Below, in pieces: positions 41,325-51,555 of a stretch of 64,000 bases of DNA (position 1 is the stretch's first letter; every line of letters starts with the position of its first letter). The stretch comes from an uncultured bacterium. Its GTDB lineage: Bacteria; Patescibacteriota; Gracilibacteria; Absconditabacterales; Absconditicoccaceae. Position numbers and translations under genes: made by a program. Location of the stretch: NCBI GenBank assembly GCA_937862565.1, contig CALMFT010000014.1:25854-89853 (forward strand), given 5' to 3'. The notes under the pieces were generated by a model that had not been told where the DNA came from, did not search any database, and saw only the letters and a program-made list of their open reading frames with translations.

Positions 41325-42491
41325 TTAATGATTGTTGAGGAAAAATTCTGCTGCTCGAAGTCAATAATAATTTTTTATAATATCATTTTTTGTGGTAGGA
41401 TTGAGAGCTTTTATTTTACCCTTTTCATCATACTGGAGGGGATGTCCTTGGGATACATAATCCTCCGTTTCTTCCTTATAGTACTCTTTATTTGCTGTGA
41501 TATTTTTCTTAATATTTTCCGCGTACTCTGCTAAAGTCAGATCATATTCATCATAATTCATAGCAAATAGGTGTTCTTTTGCTACTATTTTTTTATCTTG
41601 TGGAATATCCATAAGTTCTTGTTTTCTTACAAGATCTTTTCTTTCATTAAGGTGATTCATCCAGTGTTTTTTTAATTTTCCCAGATAGAGCTTTTCTCCT
41701 GCCTTATCAATAATAGAATCGTGTTCCAGCCACTGACGTTCAAAGAAAATTTTATCTTCTAAAGGGAATTTATTTTCCAAGGAGTTATTTTCCAATACCG
41801 TATTGATATTGAGATATTTCTCATATATAGTCTCTATTTCTTCTTCAAAACTACGATCAATGGGATTTACTTGGTTCAATCTAGTTATTAGTGCATTTGC
41901 AATAGTTTGATATATTTTGATACGTCTTGCTCCATTATTTACGTTTTTAACAATGAATTGATCAGAGAGGGAAAGATTTTTGTTTTCCATCAAGGGTATG
42001 TATCCATCTGTTTCATCAAGATCAATTACACCTTCCTTGTTCATAAGTCCGTCATAGATTTCTGGATTATATTTTTTAAGCATTGCTTTTGCTAAACTTT
42101 CTTGATTGTGAGTAATTTCTTTTTCCAAGATAGCTCGTTTATCTTTAAGATTGTTAATAAAATGTTTAAGTTGATTTATCACAATATTACTTTCTGTAGG
42201 ATCCAAGTTAAATAATTTATCGGCTGCTTTTATCCCTTCTTTCATCTCCGTAAAATAGATTTTAATATTCTTATTGATATTTTTTACCCATAAATCGATA
42301 TTAGGTAATTGGGTGATTAAATGGTCATGTAATTGAATAATATTTTTAACGTAATCGAATGTGGAATTTTCATCATTAAGAACTAATTTGGAAAGCTCAT
42401 CGTTAATGAGTTTTCCGATTTGAGATACCTGATCTTGCGCTATTTGAACAGGAAGTAAGTTTGGTTCTTGAGCTGGTTGGTTTCTACCCAT
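41325..42491 (-). CDS. Hypothetical helical protein
   Basis: 388 residues under code 25, almost entirely charged helix (IGKLINDELSKLVLNDENST, then KERAILEKEIT-like stretches), with no signal peptide, membrane segment or known domain. The only in-frame TGA is at 41361, just after a natural-looking end (NDIIKNYY); read as glycine it adds 13 residues before TAA at 41325. The real end is therefore uncertain. The gap 41153-41324 upstream of valS holds no recognisable feature. Confidence 0.55.
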
Positions 42492-42557
42492 AAACAGAAC
42501 AATTAGTATTAAATTAACTAATTATAATCATTCTCACTCAAAAAAGCAATAAAAAAA

Positions 42558-42630
42558 ATGGGCCTGGTTGGAATTGAACCAACGACCAGTCGGTTATGAG
42601 CCGAACGCTCTAACCCCTGAGCTACAGACC
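42558..42630 (-). tRNA. tRNA-Met (anticodon CAU)
   Basis: Cloverleaf with acceptor stem GGGTCTG / CAGGCCC, D-arm TAGCTCAGGGGTTAGAGC, anticodon loop CTCATAA (anticodon at 42595-42597), T-loop GGTTCAATTCC and discriminator A. A paired 1-72 position argues for an elongator tRNA; a lysidine-modified tRNA-Ile cannot be excluded. Confidence 0.93.
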
Positions 42631-42703
42631 CGTCAAATCTGCTATCTGACAGACTAAAATCAATAATTATATCCTCTACAAAATCAATGTTATTATCAGC
42701 TTA

Positions 42704-43000
42704 TTATGTAGTCTTTTTAGCAAAAATACTTGCATGTCTTACTAAAACAAGCTTCTTTTCATCAACTTCAATCTCTTCTGGACTATATTTTGCAAAAAAT
42801 ATGATATCCCCTACAGCAATATCTTTTATGGCAGTTACAGTACCATTTTCAGCTACTTTCCCGCCTCCGATAGCCAATACTTTCCCTGAACCTGGTTTAT
42901 CTTTTCCAGAATCCATAAGAAATATTCCGCTATCATTGAGGATTTCTTCTTGGATGACTTCTATCAATACATAATCTCCTAAGGGTATGATATTTGACAT
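42704..43000 (-). CDS. groES: Co-chaperonin GroES
   Basis: The lid of the GroEL folding chamber; 98 residues. The fold is marked by IIPLGDYVLIEVIQEE, a mobile loop (NDSGIFLMDSGKDKP), GKVLAIGGGKV and GDIIFFAKYSPEEIEVDEKKLVLV. It stands alone: groEL is not adjacent, and flanking genes are tRNAs and small ORFs. No TGA. Confidence 0.92.
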   Translation of the reverse strand: MSNIIPLGDYVLIEVIQEEILNDSGIFLMDSGKDKPGSGKVLAIGGGKVAENGTVTAIKDIAVGDIIFFAKYSPEEIEVDEKKLVLVRHASIFAKKTT

Positions 43001-43051
43001 TGAAATAGAGTAAGTAAATTAAAAGTTTAATATAATCTGATTATTACATAG

Positions 43052-43132
43052 TTAACGTACAGCTATTTTGGCTATTACAGCCCATCATAGTCAAAACCAC
43101 AGACTTTTCAAATCAATTTTAGTTATTTCCAT
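43052..43132 (-). CDS. Possible small membrane peptide
   Basis: A 26-codon ORF upstream of groES (starts MEITKIDLKSLWFG). It has three UGAs, two of them adjacent to hydrophobic residues in a possible membrane segment (LWFGLGWAVIAKIAV). Codon choice looks real, but the length gives little support. Confidence 0.3.
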
Positions 43133-43184
43133 TTACAAAAACAAATCTTGATACTCGAGACGACATAATTATATATGAGCTTGT

Positions 43185-43259
43185 GGTACTTTGGCAGAGT
43201 GGTCCAATGCAGGAGCCTGCAAAGCTTTACAACCACGGGTTCGAATCCCGTAGGTACCT
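43185..43259 (+). tRNA. tRNA-Cys (anticodon GCA)
   Basis: Acceptor GGTACTT / AGGTACC, anticodon stem GGAGC / GCTTT with loop CTGCAAA (anticodon 43219-43221), T-arm ACGGG-TTCGAAT-CCCGT, discriminator T as usual for cysteine. Confidence 0.92.
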
Positions 43260-43372
43260 ATCTCAAAATCAACTTATAAATAAATTATTAAATTTGATAT
43301 CTTATCAGTATTGTGTATAGAATATTCAATAAGGATTAAGATTTTTTTTATTATTGATCGCTTACAGAACCT

Positions 43373-43630
43373 ATGTGGATTTACTTCCTTATCATCAATT
43401 GTATCACCTTTGCCGTATGGTGAATGGATAAATATAAAGCAAATAATAATCACTTTCGTATTTCAGAAAAGAGCTTACTCATATTATCTGGGTTCGGTGG
43501 TCGGATAGGCGGATATATCGCTATGAAAACCTTTAGACATAAGACCATCAAAGCAAGTTTTCTCAAGAAATTCGTGGCTATTGTCCTTATTTATATTGTT
43601 GCTATCATCGTGGGTTTGTTTTATTATTAA
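43373..43630 (+). CDS. DUF1294 family small membrane protein
   Basis: An 85-residue protein with N- and C-terminal membrane segments. The DUF1294 pattern is present: FAVWGMDKYKAN near the start, RISEKSLLILSGFGGRIGGYIAMKTFRHKT in the middle, then KKFVAIVLIYIVAIIVGLF. The glycine in VWGMDK is UGA, so the true start lies upstream of it. Function unknown. The terminator at 43654 follows. Confidence 0.8.
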
Positions 43631-43642
43631 ATAATCTGAATT

Positions 43643-44476
43643 TTAAGATATGAAAAAAGGACAGTAAAATACCGTCCTTTTGTGTTTTATAATTAACATT
43701 CTACAGACTACATATCAAAATACATCGTAATGTTCGAGATAAAAATTCTTTTTGCCTTCAGAATATTTGTAAGCATCATATACAATTCTAAATAATATAC
43801 ATATTAAGCCCCAGGTGAAGAGTGGCATTATGATTTCCACTATATTATGCTTAAATCCACAGTAAGCGCCTGACATAAGAAATACCATACCAATCATAAG
43901 AATAAAAAAGACAATACTTCCAACTAAAGTGGGAGAATAATTTTTAAAGTATATATATAATGATAGAATTGGAAAAAGAATGCATAATAAGGAGGAAACG
44001 TAGGAATTAAAATAATACTGAGCAAAAAGTGCTACGCTCATCAACACTACTGGGCTTAGAGAAACCAGATACAGAATTACTTGAGTTTTATATGTATGTA
44101 TATGTTTTTTATACAAAAAATTAAAACCAAAGAACGGAAATATCAATATCACTATCCAATAAGTAGTAGTCATAAGCCTAGTTTGATCTTTTACAATGCC
44201 TGTTGAAGGGTCAAATCTGTAGGATTCTATCCACCAACCTCTATTCTTAAAAATCATTTGGTAAGGAATCCCTTCTTCATGGTTAATAATTTGCTCATTA
44301 GTAAGTTCTACAACTTCTCCATTATAAGGATTCACAATATAATGTGGCGGAGTTATTTTGCTAGAAATTTCTCTTATAAATGGCTTTTTACCAATTACCG
44401 TATCCTGAGAGAAACAATAGGGAGAAACAGTAAAGAACAAGATAGTAAAAACTATCCACAGTGTTAATTTTTTCAT
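43643..44476 (-). CDS. Signal-peptide, ectodomain and multi-TM protein, family member B
   Basis: A signal peptide (MKKLTLWIVFTILFFTVSP, cut near CFSQ) leads an ectodomain of about 90 residues with YQMIFKNRGWWIESYRFDP, then about six membrane segments. Layout and the G-x-W motif match the proteins at 19178 and 44659. A natural-looking end (FYLEHYDVF) is followed by TGA at 43715; read as glycine, the frame runs 24 more codons to TAA at 43643, passing through the terminator hairpin at 43654-43685. If UGA is never a stop, the message may end before its stop codon. The end may therefore be 43715. Confidence 0.6.
43654..43685. terminator. Bidirectional terminator
   Basis: AAAAGGAC pairs with GTCCTTTT around AGTAAAATACC, with A and T runs on both sides, between convergent genes at 43373 and 44476. 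Confidence 0.8.
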
Positions 44477-44493
44477 AGTATTCGTTTTTATTC

Positions 44494-44509
44494 GTCAAAA
44501 CATTTTGAC
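44494..44509. promoter_or_regulatory. Palindrome at the start of the minus-strand transcript
   Basis: GTCAAAACATTTTGAC, identical on the minus strand to the palindrome core at 8082-8097. It lies just after a minus-strand promoter (TTGACA 44543-44538, TATAAA-like box about 17 bases on). Confidence 0.55.
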
Positions 44510-44536
44510 ATTATTTATATAAATATATAATATAAT

Positions 44537-44556
44537 TTGTCAATAGCTATTGACAA
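44537..44556. promoter_or_regulatory. Divergent -35 palindrome
   Basis: TTGTCAATAGCTATTGACAA is a 20-base palindrome with a -35 box (TTGACA) on each strand, serving the divergent genes at 44476 (minus) and 44659 (plus). A protein bound here would control both. Confidence 0.6.
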
Positions 44557-44585
44557 ATAATAGTAAATAATAATAAATAAAATGT

Positions 44586-44613
44586 TCGAGTTTTCTCGAT
44601 TGTTCATTAACAT
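44586..44613 (+). promoter_or_regulatory. Leader hairpin plus boxA-like element
   Basis: TCGAG-TTTT-CTCGA (44586-44599) then TGTTCATTAACAT (44601-44613), between the plus-strand promoter and ATG 44659. Confidence 0.6.
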
Positions 44614-44658
44614 ATTTTACTGAAACACATAAATTAATAATAATAAAAATCAAAAGAA

Positions 44659-45489
44659 ATGAAGAATTACATGAAAAAAATTAACTTAGTTTTATGTATG
44701 AGCTTGCTACTCATTACTGCATCATCTGGACAAGGTGATTACTATCTTATGAAGTTAGATAGTAGTATAGAATTACATACTCTCGTAGAAAGTGGAATTA
44801 AGAAGGAAAAATTAAATCTTTCCAGCGTACCCGGAACGCAATTACAAAAGTATTATGCTTTCACCAATCCGAATACACCAATTGAAATCAGGGCTTATGA
44901 TAGTGTAGTATTGAAAAATTATGGAGTTTGGCTTTCTGATTGGAATTTTAAAGAATCACTGGTGGTGGCAAACCCAAGCACTTTAAAATTGCAAAAGGAA
45001 GAAAGTCCTCCTATTTCTCGAATTTCATGGGGTATACTCACCGGATATATATTCATGACGATATGGGCTTTTTTATTAGGTATTTCGATTGGAAGAGTAT
45101 CTTATGAAACGGATCGCCGACCCATTCTCGGTATCTGGTCGATAAGCTTCGCTTTTCTATTAGGAATAGGGATGGGAACATTAATACCTCATGGAGTTAA
45201 TACACAAGGTGGATTGATGGTAATAATAATAATTTGTATCCTGTATCTACTATTTTTATTAACACATGGGTTATGGCCTTTTGGCTTGAGTAAAGATGAA
45301 AAGAATGAAATGACAGTAGGAAGTAGCGCTTTAGGAGCACTTATAGGTGGAGCAATGGGAACTTGTTTAAAGTACAATCTCTTTACTCTTATTTTACCTA
45401 TAAGTGGCATATTTATATTCTTTCTTCTAATCGGGCTTCGCCTATCTTATATTCAATATAAGAAATATTATTCAGTAAAATATGCTTAA
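44659..45489 (+). CDS. Signal-peptide, ectodomain and multi-TM protein, family member C
   Basis: A 276-residue protein: signal peptide (INLVLCMSLLLITASSGQG), ectodomain of about 100 residues ending in VVLKNYGVWLSDWNF, then about five membrane segments with glycine-rich turns (GALIGGAMGTCLKYN) and a short tail. It shares the layout and the G-x-W motif with members A (19178) and B (43643). No known family. ATG 44671 is an alternative start that also gives a signal peptide. Terminator follows. Confidence 0.65.
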   Translation: MKNYMKKINLVLCMSLLLITASSGQGDYYLMKLDSSIELHTLVESGIKKEKLNLSSVPGTQLQKYYAFTNPNTPIEIRAYDSVVLKNYGVWLSDWNFKESLVVANPSTLKLQKEESPPISRISWGILTGYIFMTIWAFLLGISIGRVSYETDRRPILGIWSISFAFLLGIGMGTLIPHGVNTQGGLMVIIIICILYLLFLLTHGLWPFGLSKDEKNEMTVGSSALGALIGGAMGTCLKYNLFTLILPISGIFIFFLLIGLRLSYIQYKKYYSVKYA

Positions 45490-45540
45490 GCGAATACCAA
45501 TCTTAGAGTTTCTTTATGGGTTGGCAAGTAAAATAGTTGT

Positions 45541-45573
45541 ACCTCATAAAGATTCTCTTAGTGAGGTTTTTTT
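45541..45573 (+). terminator. Rho-independent terminator
   Basis: ACCTCA and TGAGGT pair around an A/T-rich loop, followed by T7, 50 bases after the stop of the membrane protein gene. Confidence 0.75.
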
Positions 45574-45610
45574 AATTAGTAATATTATCTCAAGAATTCA
45601 CTAGAAGATT

Positions 45611-46303
45611 TTATTGAAATAACTTATCTATCTTTTTCTTAAATGCATTTAGCCATTCATCCATTTCTTTACTCTGTATTTTATTAGTAAAGTAATCTTC
45701 AAAAGGATTACATGATTGTTTATCATTACATTTTTTTGAGAAGAAAAAAACGTTCTTTAATTGTTTAGTTGTTAACCAAAAATCTTTATCAGGATTAAGA
45801 TCATGTATGAACGTGTCATCCATCAAGAATTGATATAGTATTCATTTATTATATGTTATATATGCTAATTTATGATGATTGTCTAAATCATTCAGTGTCT
45901 TAAAAGTTATTATTCACTTTTTATACGGTATAGCATACGAGTATCTATATGAGTTATACCAACTTCAATAATATGGTAATCGTTGATATGGAAAGAGAGC
46001 ATAATTATCAATATTCATATTTTGATCAATGTTTCGAATATCAACAGCTTTATTTATATCTCATTTCATAAGATATAATATAAACTTAAGTACATTCAAA
46101 TCATTACTTCAAGACATTTGATAGCTGTTGCAACTATGCGATACACAATCTTTTTCAAATATATAATCTTTTTTTATATCAAATCTAATGTCTTTAATAC
46201 TATATTTTGTTATATTTTGATTTTGAAATACGGGAATTTCACTTGCTCACATGGAGAAAAACGAGAACAGTGATATTCACAATATAAGAAATATACTTTT
46301 CAT
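45611..46303 (-). CDS. Secreted protein of unknown family
   Basis: A 230-residue protein that appears only when UGA is read as glycine (seven sites). It begins with a clear signal peptide (MKSIFLILGISLFSFFSMGA, cut near SGA/SE). The mature part is Tyr/Asn-rich (FPYQRLPYYGSWYNSYRYSY, in parts) and ends with a helical segment (EMDEWLNAFKKKIDKLFQ). Cysteines occur in two pairs (DCVSHSC, KCNDKQSC), suggesting disulfides. No homologous family recognised. It converges on the boxA-led membrane protein gene. Confidence 0.7.
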
Positions 46304-46370
46304 AAATTGAGTATTATAGCACATTAAATATTTAAATGATAATTCACTTATTCAGATTATTTAATGTATA

Positions 46371-48266
46371 TTACACATCCAATTCTTTCACACTTTTAGC
46401 GTGACTCAAGATATAATGTTTTCTAGAATCTGTGTCTTCACCCATCAAGATTCTGAAGAGTTTATCTGCTTCTTCTGCATCATCAATTTGAACTTGTTTG
46501 ATACTACGTGTGTTTGGATTCATAGTTGTTTCACCAAGCTGATCATAATTCATCTCTCCAAGTCCCTTATATCTTTGTACCTCATATTTACCGTCAAATC
46601 CATTCTCAGCTGCAAGTTCATCAAGAGTCTTATTTCCAGCTTCATAGATATATACCATCTTCTTACCATTTGAGAGTTTGTATATTGGTGGTACTGCAAT
46701 AAATACATGTCCAGCATCTATCAAAGGCCTCATGAAACGGAAGAAGAAAGTCAGTATAAGCACACGGATATGAGATCCATCTACATCGGCATCGGTCATA
46801 ATAATCACCTTACCATATCTGAGTTTAGTCATATCAATATTATCTTTGAGACCAATACCAATAGACATAATGAGTGATTTGATTTCGTTGTTTGCTAACA
46901 TGGTCTGGATGTGAGCTTTTTCAGTATTGAGAATCTTACCTTTGAGAGGTAAAATAGCCTGATAAAAACTGTCTCTTCCTTGTTTTGCTGTACCTCCTGC
47001 ACTATCTCCTTCGATAATAAATAACTCAGCAGCTAATCTATTTTTGGTATTACAGTCAGTCAGTTTTCCTGGAAGAACTCCAGCAGTAAGAGGAGACTTT
47101 CTCATTACCGTTTCTCTTGCAAGTTTTGCAGCAAGTCTCGCTTTTGCAGATAATTGAATTTTTTCAAGTAATTTATCTAACTCCAATTCATGATCACCAA
47201 AGTATTTGAGTAAGGTTTCATACGTCAAAGCTTCTACTTCTTTACGTACGTAACTATTTCCAAGTCTACCTTTTGTTTGACCTTCAAACTCAGGATTTGG
47301 AACTTTTACCGTAACAATGGCGTACAGTCCATCAGAGATATCAGAAGGTTGGAATTCACCAATTTTGCTATCTATTTTTCCTTTTGTTTTACTAATATCA
47401 TTGATTGCTTTGAGTAAACCATCTTTAAATCACAGATAGTGAGTACCTCCATCAGGTGTATTAATATTATTTACGAAACTTAAGATATTTGCGTTGGTAC
47501 TATCGATGTAATTGAATACAATATCGATTGCGAGTTCATCATTTTCAGAACCAAGTCTTACTGGTTTGATCACTGTTCTTTGATCTTCTGTCATAGATAA
47601 AATCCAAGTACCAATTCCTCATTCAAAGTAAAATCTTTCTTTTTTGTCATTAATTTCATCGATTACTGTGAATGAAACTCCTGGTGTGAGATAAGCTGTT
47701 TGTCTATATTTTGTGAATACTGTATGAGCATTGAATACAATAGTTTCAAAAATCAAAGAATCTGGTAAAAATCTTACCGTAGTTCCTGTCTTATCGCTAT
47801 CTCAGATTATTTCTAATTTTCCTTGCCCTATTCCTCTGCTATATTTTTGATACCATAATTTTCCGTCTTTATGTACGAATACTTCAAGATGTTCAGAAAG
47901 TGCATTCACCACACTGGCTCCTACTCCATGCAATCATCCAGATATTTTATAAGCTGATTTACCAAATTTACCTCCTGCATGCAATACTGTAAATACAGTT
48001 TCTACAGTAGATTTTCCAGTTTTAGGATGAATATCCGTTGGGATTCCACGTCCATCATCGTAACACTCTACTCGCCCATCTTTGCAAAGTTTTACCGTAA
48101 TATGATGACAAAAACCTGCTAAGGCTTCGTCAATAGCATTATCTACTACTTCAGTAATAAGATGATGTAAACCTCTCAGATCAGTCGATCCTATATACAT
48201 TCAAGGTCTTTGTCTAACCGGTTCCAATCCTTCCAAAACGAGAATACTACTACTATCATATGCCAT
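46371..48266 (-). CDS. gyrB: DNA gyrase subunit B
   Basis: ATPase subunit of type II topoisomerase; 631 residues. The GHKL ATPase domain has [25 protein letters not shown] and [16 protein letters not shown]. The transducer follows, then the TOPRIM domain with [18 protein letters not shown] and [12 protein letters not shown] (Mg-binding Asp residues), and the tail [17 protein letters not shown] codes glycine in RPGMYIG and SGGLHGVGA. The short form without the E. coli-type insert is typical of most bacteria. ParE cannot be fully excluded, as no gyrA is near. Confidence 0.93.
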
Positions 48267-48321
48267 TACAAATGGGGTATCTTATAATCTAAAAAGAAGC
48301 TTTATTGAGCTTAGAAATGCA

Positions 48322-48353
48322 AGAAAAAATCTTATAGTTCTAGCTATAAGATT
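48322..48353 (-). terminator. Terminator
   Basis: AATCTTATAG / CTATAAGATT stem with a 6-base loop; on the minus strand it is followed by T6, downstream of the gene ending at 48447. Confidence 0.7.
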
Positions 48354-48446
48354 AATTATTTATGAGGCTTTTGAAAGACTAATTAAGTGAAGAAAACACT
48401 ATATGGCAACTATAAAACCATCTCTTATGTGAACTTTGAAAAACTC

Positions 48447-48764
48447 TTATTCAGTGTCTTTGTTTTGATGACTTATTTTATCTTCATATGATTTTTTTAA
48501 ATCAGAAATCTCGCCTTGTTGAATTTGAGATCTTTCAGAAATCGCTTCTCCTTCTTCAAAAAGTTTGTTAATATTTTTATTGCTGAGAAGCTTCATTGCA
48601 TCCCATATTTCATAGGATAATCTTTTAATTTTCTCTCATAAATGTAATTTTGTAGATAAACCTTGTAGTTTGTTTTTTGCGAAAGTCATATCACTTCTAA
48701 CTCCATCAAGATTTTTTTTATTGAAAACATCTACTGGTCAAGTAATAGGGTTTCTTGTTGACAT
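48447..48764 (-). CDS. Small hypothetical protein
   Basis: A 105-residue charged helical protein (DGVRSDMTFAKNKLQGLSTK, then FEEGEAISERSQIQQGEISD), no signal peptide or known family. Two UGA glycines (ITGPVD, LHLGEKI). It lies between gyrB and the sugar transferase, both on the same strand, with its own terminator. Confidence 0.55.
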
Positions 48765-48795
48765 TTTTATGTGTAAATAATATAAATAATCAGAT

Positions 48796-50178
48796 TTATC
48801 TTCCTGTAAATAGCACTTTAAAGGTTGCTACCATGATATACAGATCGAATATAAGGCTCCAGTTCTGAATATAATAGATATCAAATTTTGCTTCATCACT
48901 AAATGGAAGTTTATCTCTACCATATATCTGTGAGTAACAGGTCATTCCAGGCTTTACCGATAAGAGTCTTTTCATTCGTGGCTGGTACCTTTCTACCTCG
49001 AAATTAAGATGGGGTCTTGGTCCTATCATACTCATGTCGCCTTTGAGGATACACCACAATGAAGGTAATTCATCAATACTATATTTTCTGATAATTCTTC
49101 CTATCGGGGTAATTCTCGGGTCATTATGAATTTTTTGTAACTCCCCTTTTCTAACATTGAGCTCACTTTTTTGGAGTTCATCTCGGTATTCTTGGGACTG
49201 CGTAGTACCAAAGTAGTCTCCAGTACAGTATTCTACATACATGGATCTAAATTTGATATAGTCGAACATTTTACCATTTCTTCCGACTCTCTTATGTTTA
49301 TAGAAAATAGGTCATTTGTCAAGTAATTTTATCCATATTGCTGTAATAAGCATGACGGGGCTCAAAAGTATCAACGCTAATACAGATCAGATTATATCCG
49401 TCATTCTTTTGGTGACTGCGTCTCGCTCAGTGATGACATGTGAATGATACTGTAATCCAAGCAAAGGTCCAAGTCTTGTGATTTGAAAATTGAGATCATC
49501 AAGTAACATTCATTCCGATATATGCAACATGTCTATACCTGCTATGTTTGCTTTATCAGCAAGATATTGTAGAGAAGTGCGAGGAACATCTCCGAGCACC
49601 AACAAGGATTGAGGTTGGTATTTACTGAGAAGGTCCTTAAAGTAAAACTCATCCTGAAAAGGTATCACCACTTGCTCCAAGGATTCAAATTTACGTAAGT
49701 TAAGTATGATTTCTTCATTATCTGTATTATTAATAATCAGAAGTTTTTGAGATTGACGTGGTAAAACCATATCTACTAACGTATCAATAATCAAAATCAA
49801 TACTATAGAAATTACAAACCCAAAGACTATAACCAATCTAGAAATACCGCCCATGAAGATAAAACCTGCTCCAAAATATGCTAAAAAAGTACTACAGACC
49901 AACCAAATTACACTGCTTTCAAAGAAAGTTTTCAGATAATTATAATTTATTTTCTTGATAGGATACAGTTTGTAGATAATTCAGATAATAACAAATAATC
50001 CAGCACAAAGAACACCATACGTCATGGTTTCTCTAAAATTGAGTACAGGAATATGAAGCTGGGTAAAAGGGATAAGATCCGTATATCCACGAGTAATATA
50101 TGCAAGGTAAAAACTCGCAAAAATAATCAGAAAATGAAGTATTGATTTGATAATTGATTTCATACTATGAACGGTCAT
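48796..50178 (-). CDS. Polyprenyl-phosphate sugar-1-phosphate transferase (WbaP/EpsE type)
   Basis: Starts glycan synthesis by moving a sugar phosphate to undecaprenyl phosphate in the membrane; 460 residues. Four or five N-terminal membrane segments, then a soluble CoA-binding-like region (KLLIINNTDNEEIILNL), a further membrane segment (SVLALILLSPVMLITAIWI) and the bacterial-transferase domain: KHKRVGRNGKMFDYIKFRSM, SIDELPSLWCILKGDMSMIGPRP. UGA is glycine at four joints. Start ATG 50178 or 50163, just after clpP. Likely involved in surface polysaccharide. Confidence 0.88.
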
Positions 50179-50184
50179 AAATTT

Positions 50185-50802
50185 TTATTTGATAGCTCCT
50201 ACTTCTTTCCAAAGATCGTATGCTCCGATAACTTTATCAATCAATCCATATTCTACTGCTTGTTCAGCTGTAAGATAGTTATCTCTATCTGTATCTTTTT
50301 CTACTTGTTTGAGTGTTTTACCTGTATTATGCGAAATTATTTGGTTGATTCTTTGTTTTGTTCTCATACCATGTTTTGCAGCAATTTCAATATCACTCAT
50401 TTGACCACTAATTCCTCCACCTGAAATAAGTGGTTGATGAATCATGATTTCACTATGAGGTAAAGCAAATCTTTTACCCTTAGTTCCCATAGTCAATAAG
50501 AGAGCTCCCATACTTGCAGCCATACCTACACAAACCGTCACCACATCATTACTAATCATTTGCATAGTATCAGCGATTGCGAGTCCATCAGTAACGCTTC
50601 CACCTGGGCTATTGATATACATTATGATATCTTTTTTTGGATCTTTCTTGTTGAGGAATAATAATTGAGCGATTACGAGGTTTGCTACATCAGCATTTAC
50701 TCCTGAACCCATATAGATAATTCTGTCTTCCACAAGTCTCGAGAATATATCCCAAGCTCTTTCTCCATTTGCTGTCTTTTCAATAATAGTAGGTACGTAC
50801 AT
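50185..50802 (-). CDS. clpP: ATP-dependent Clp protease proteolytic subunit
   Basis: Serine protease ring of the Clp machine; 205 residues. Catalytic Ser in [14 protein letters not shown] (near 99), His in [13 protein letters not shown] (near 124), Asp in [22 protein letters not shown]. The N-terminus [19 protein letters not shown] and [15 protein letters not shown] are typical. No TGA. It lies 7 bases upstream of the sugar transferase gene. No ClpX or ClpA is in the window. Confidence 0.96.
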   Translation of the reverse strand: MYVPTIIEKTANGERAWDIFSRLVEDRIIYMGSGVNADVANLVIAQLLFLNKKDPKKDIIMYINSPGGSVTDGLAIADTMQMISNDVVTVCVGMAASMGALLLTMGTKGKRFALPHSEIMIHQPLISGGGISGQMSDIEIAAKHGMRTKQRINQIISHNTGKTLKQVEKDTDRDNYLTAEQAVEYGLIDKVIGAYDLWKEVGAIK

Positions 50803-50945
50803 ATTTTCAAATATAAAGAATATAAAGTTAGGATAATTATAATTATAAGCAGAAAAAAAACAATTTACAAAAGTAAGTTTTTCCTGATAGTAAGTACACT
50901 ATACTGATAATGGATTTTTTGAGAGGGAAATCAAGCAAGAGAAAA

Positions 50946-50980
50946 TAAAAAAAATCTCATTGCTGGAAACAACAATGAGA
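50946..50980 (-). terminator. Terminator
   Basis: TCTCATTG / CAATGAGA stem (50955-50962 with 50973-50980) followed on the minus strand by a T run, after the gene ending at 50998. Confidence 0.75.
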
Positions 50981-50997
50981 ATTTGGGTGATGAAATT

Positions 50998-51399
50998 TTA
51001 GAAGAAATAGGTTTTTATAACTCCTTTTTGTGTTTGCGGATCCAAAGAATTTAAAATATCTTTCAGAACAATGGAGTCTGCGTCCCTCGCGCATCTGATA
51101 AAATATCCACTCCGAGGGTTCGTAAACTCTGGTTGTGGCGTGGTTCTTACCTTATCAAATAAACATCCAGATACATAATCAATTTGTATAGAATCTTCTT
51201 CAATTAACTTCTGATTATTCAAGTCATAGACTCTCTTTTCAATAGTCAATTTTGTATTCTTAGTGGCAAATACTCGGTTTATGAAAGATGGAGTTGACTT
51301 CTCCTTTCTTAAATAATCTTTTTTACCTACATTGGGTGGATTCTTAGCTATTCCAGCTGAGATACGAACACCATTACTTAAACTTCTTGATTTCATCAT
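50998..51399 (-). CDS. Hypothetical protein
   Basis: A 133-residue basic protein with no recognised family (SRSLSNGVRISAGIAKNPPN, then TIEKRVYDLNNQKLIEEDSI). The C-terminal half is beta-like with two Cys. No TGA and no secretion signal. Two starts (ATG 51399, ATG 51396). It is one of two unrelated small genes between clpP and doxX, each with its own terminator. Confidence 0.55.
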   Translation of the reverse strand: MMKSRSLSNGVRISAGIAKNPPNVGKKDYLRKEKSTPSFINRVFATKNTKLTIEKRVYDLNNQKLIEEDSIQIDYVSGCLFDKVRTTPQPEFTNPRSGYFIRCARDADSIVLKDILNSLDPQTQKGVIKTYFF

Positions 51400-51483
51400 T
51401 AATAATTCATTTTTTTAGTTATATACTAGAAACTAGTACATTTTATAAATATATAAATTAATTAAAAAGTCAAGTATATGAAA

Positions 51484-51512
51484 ACCCACTCCTGAAGACA
51501 GAAGTGGGCTTG
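51484..51512 (-). terminator. Terminator
   Basis: CCCACT / AGTGGG stem extended by an A/T pair set, with a T-rich end on the minus strand, after the gene ending at 51556. Confidence 0.65.
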
Positions 51513-51555
51513 TTAGTTAATGTCAATTAGAGAACTAATTGCTTGTTGTTTTGTT

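Noticed and set aside
42704..43000. groES as part of a groESL operon
   Set aside because: The flanking DNA holds tRNA genes and small ORFs; no groEL lies on either side.
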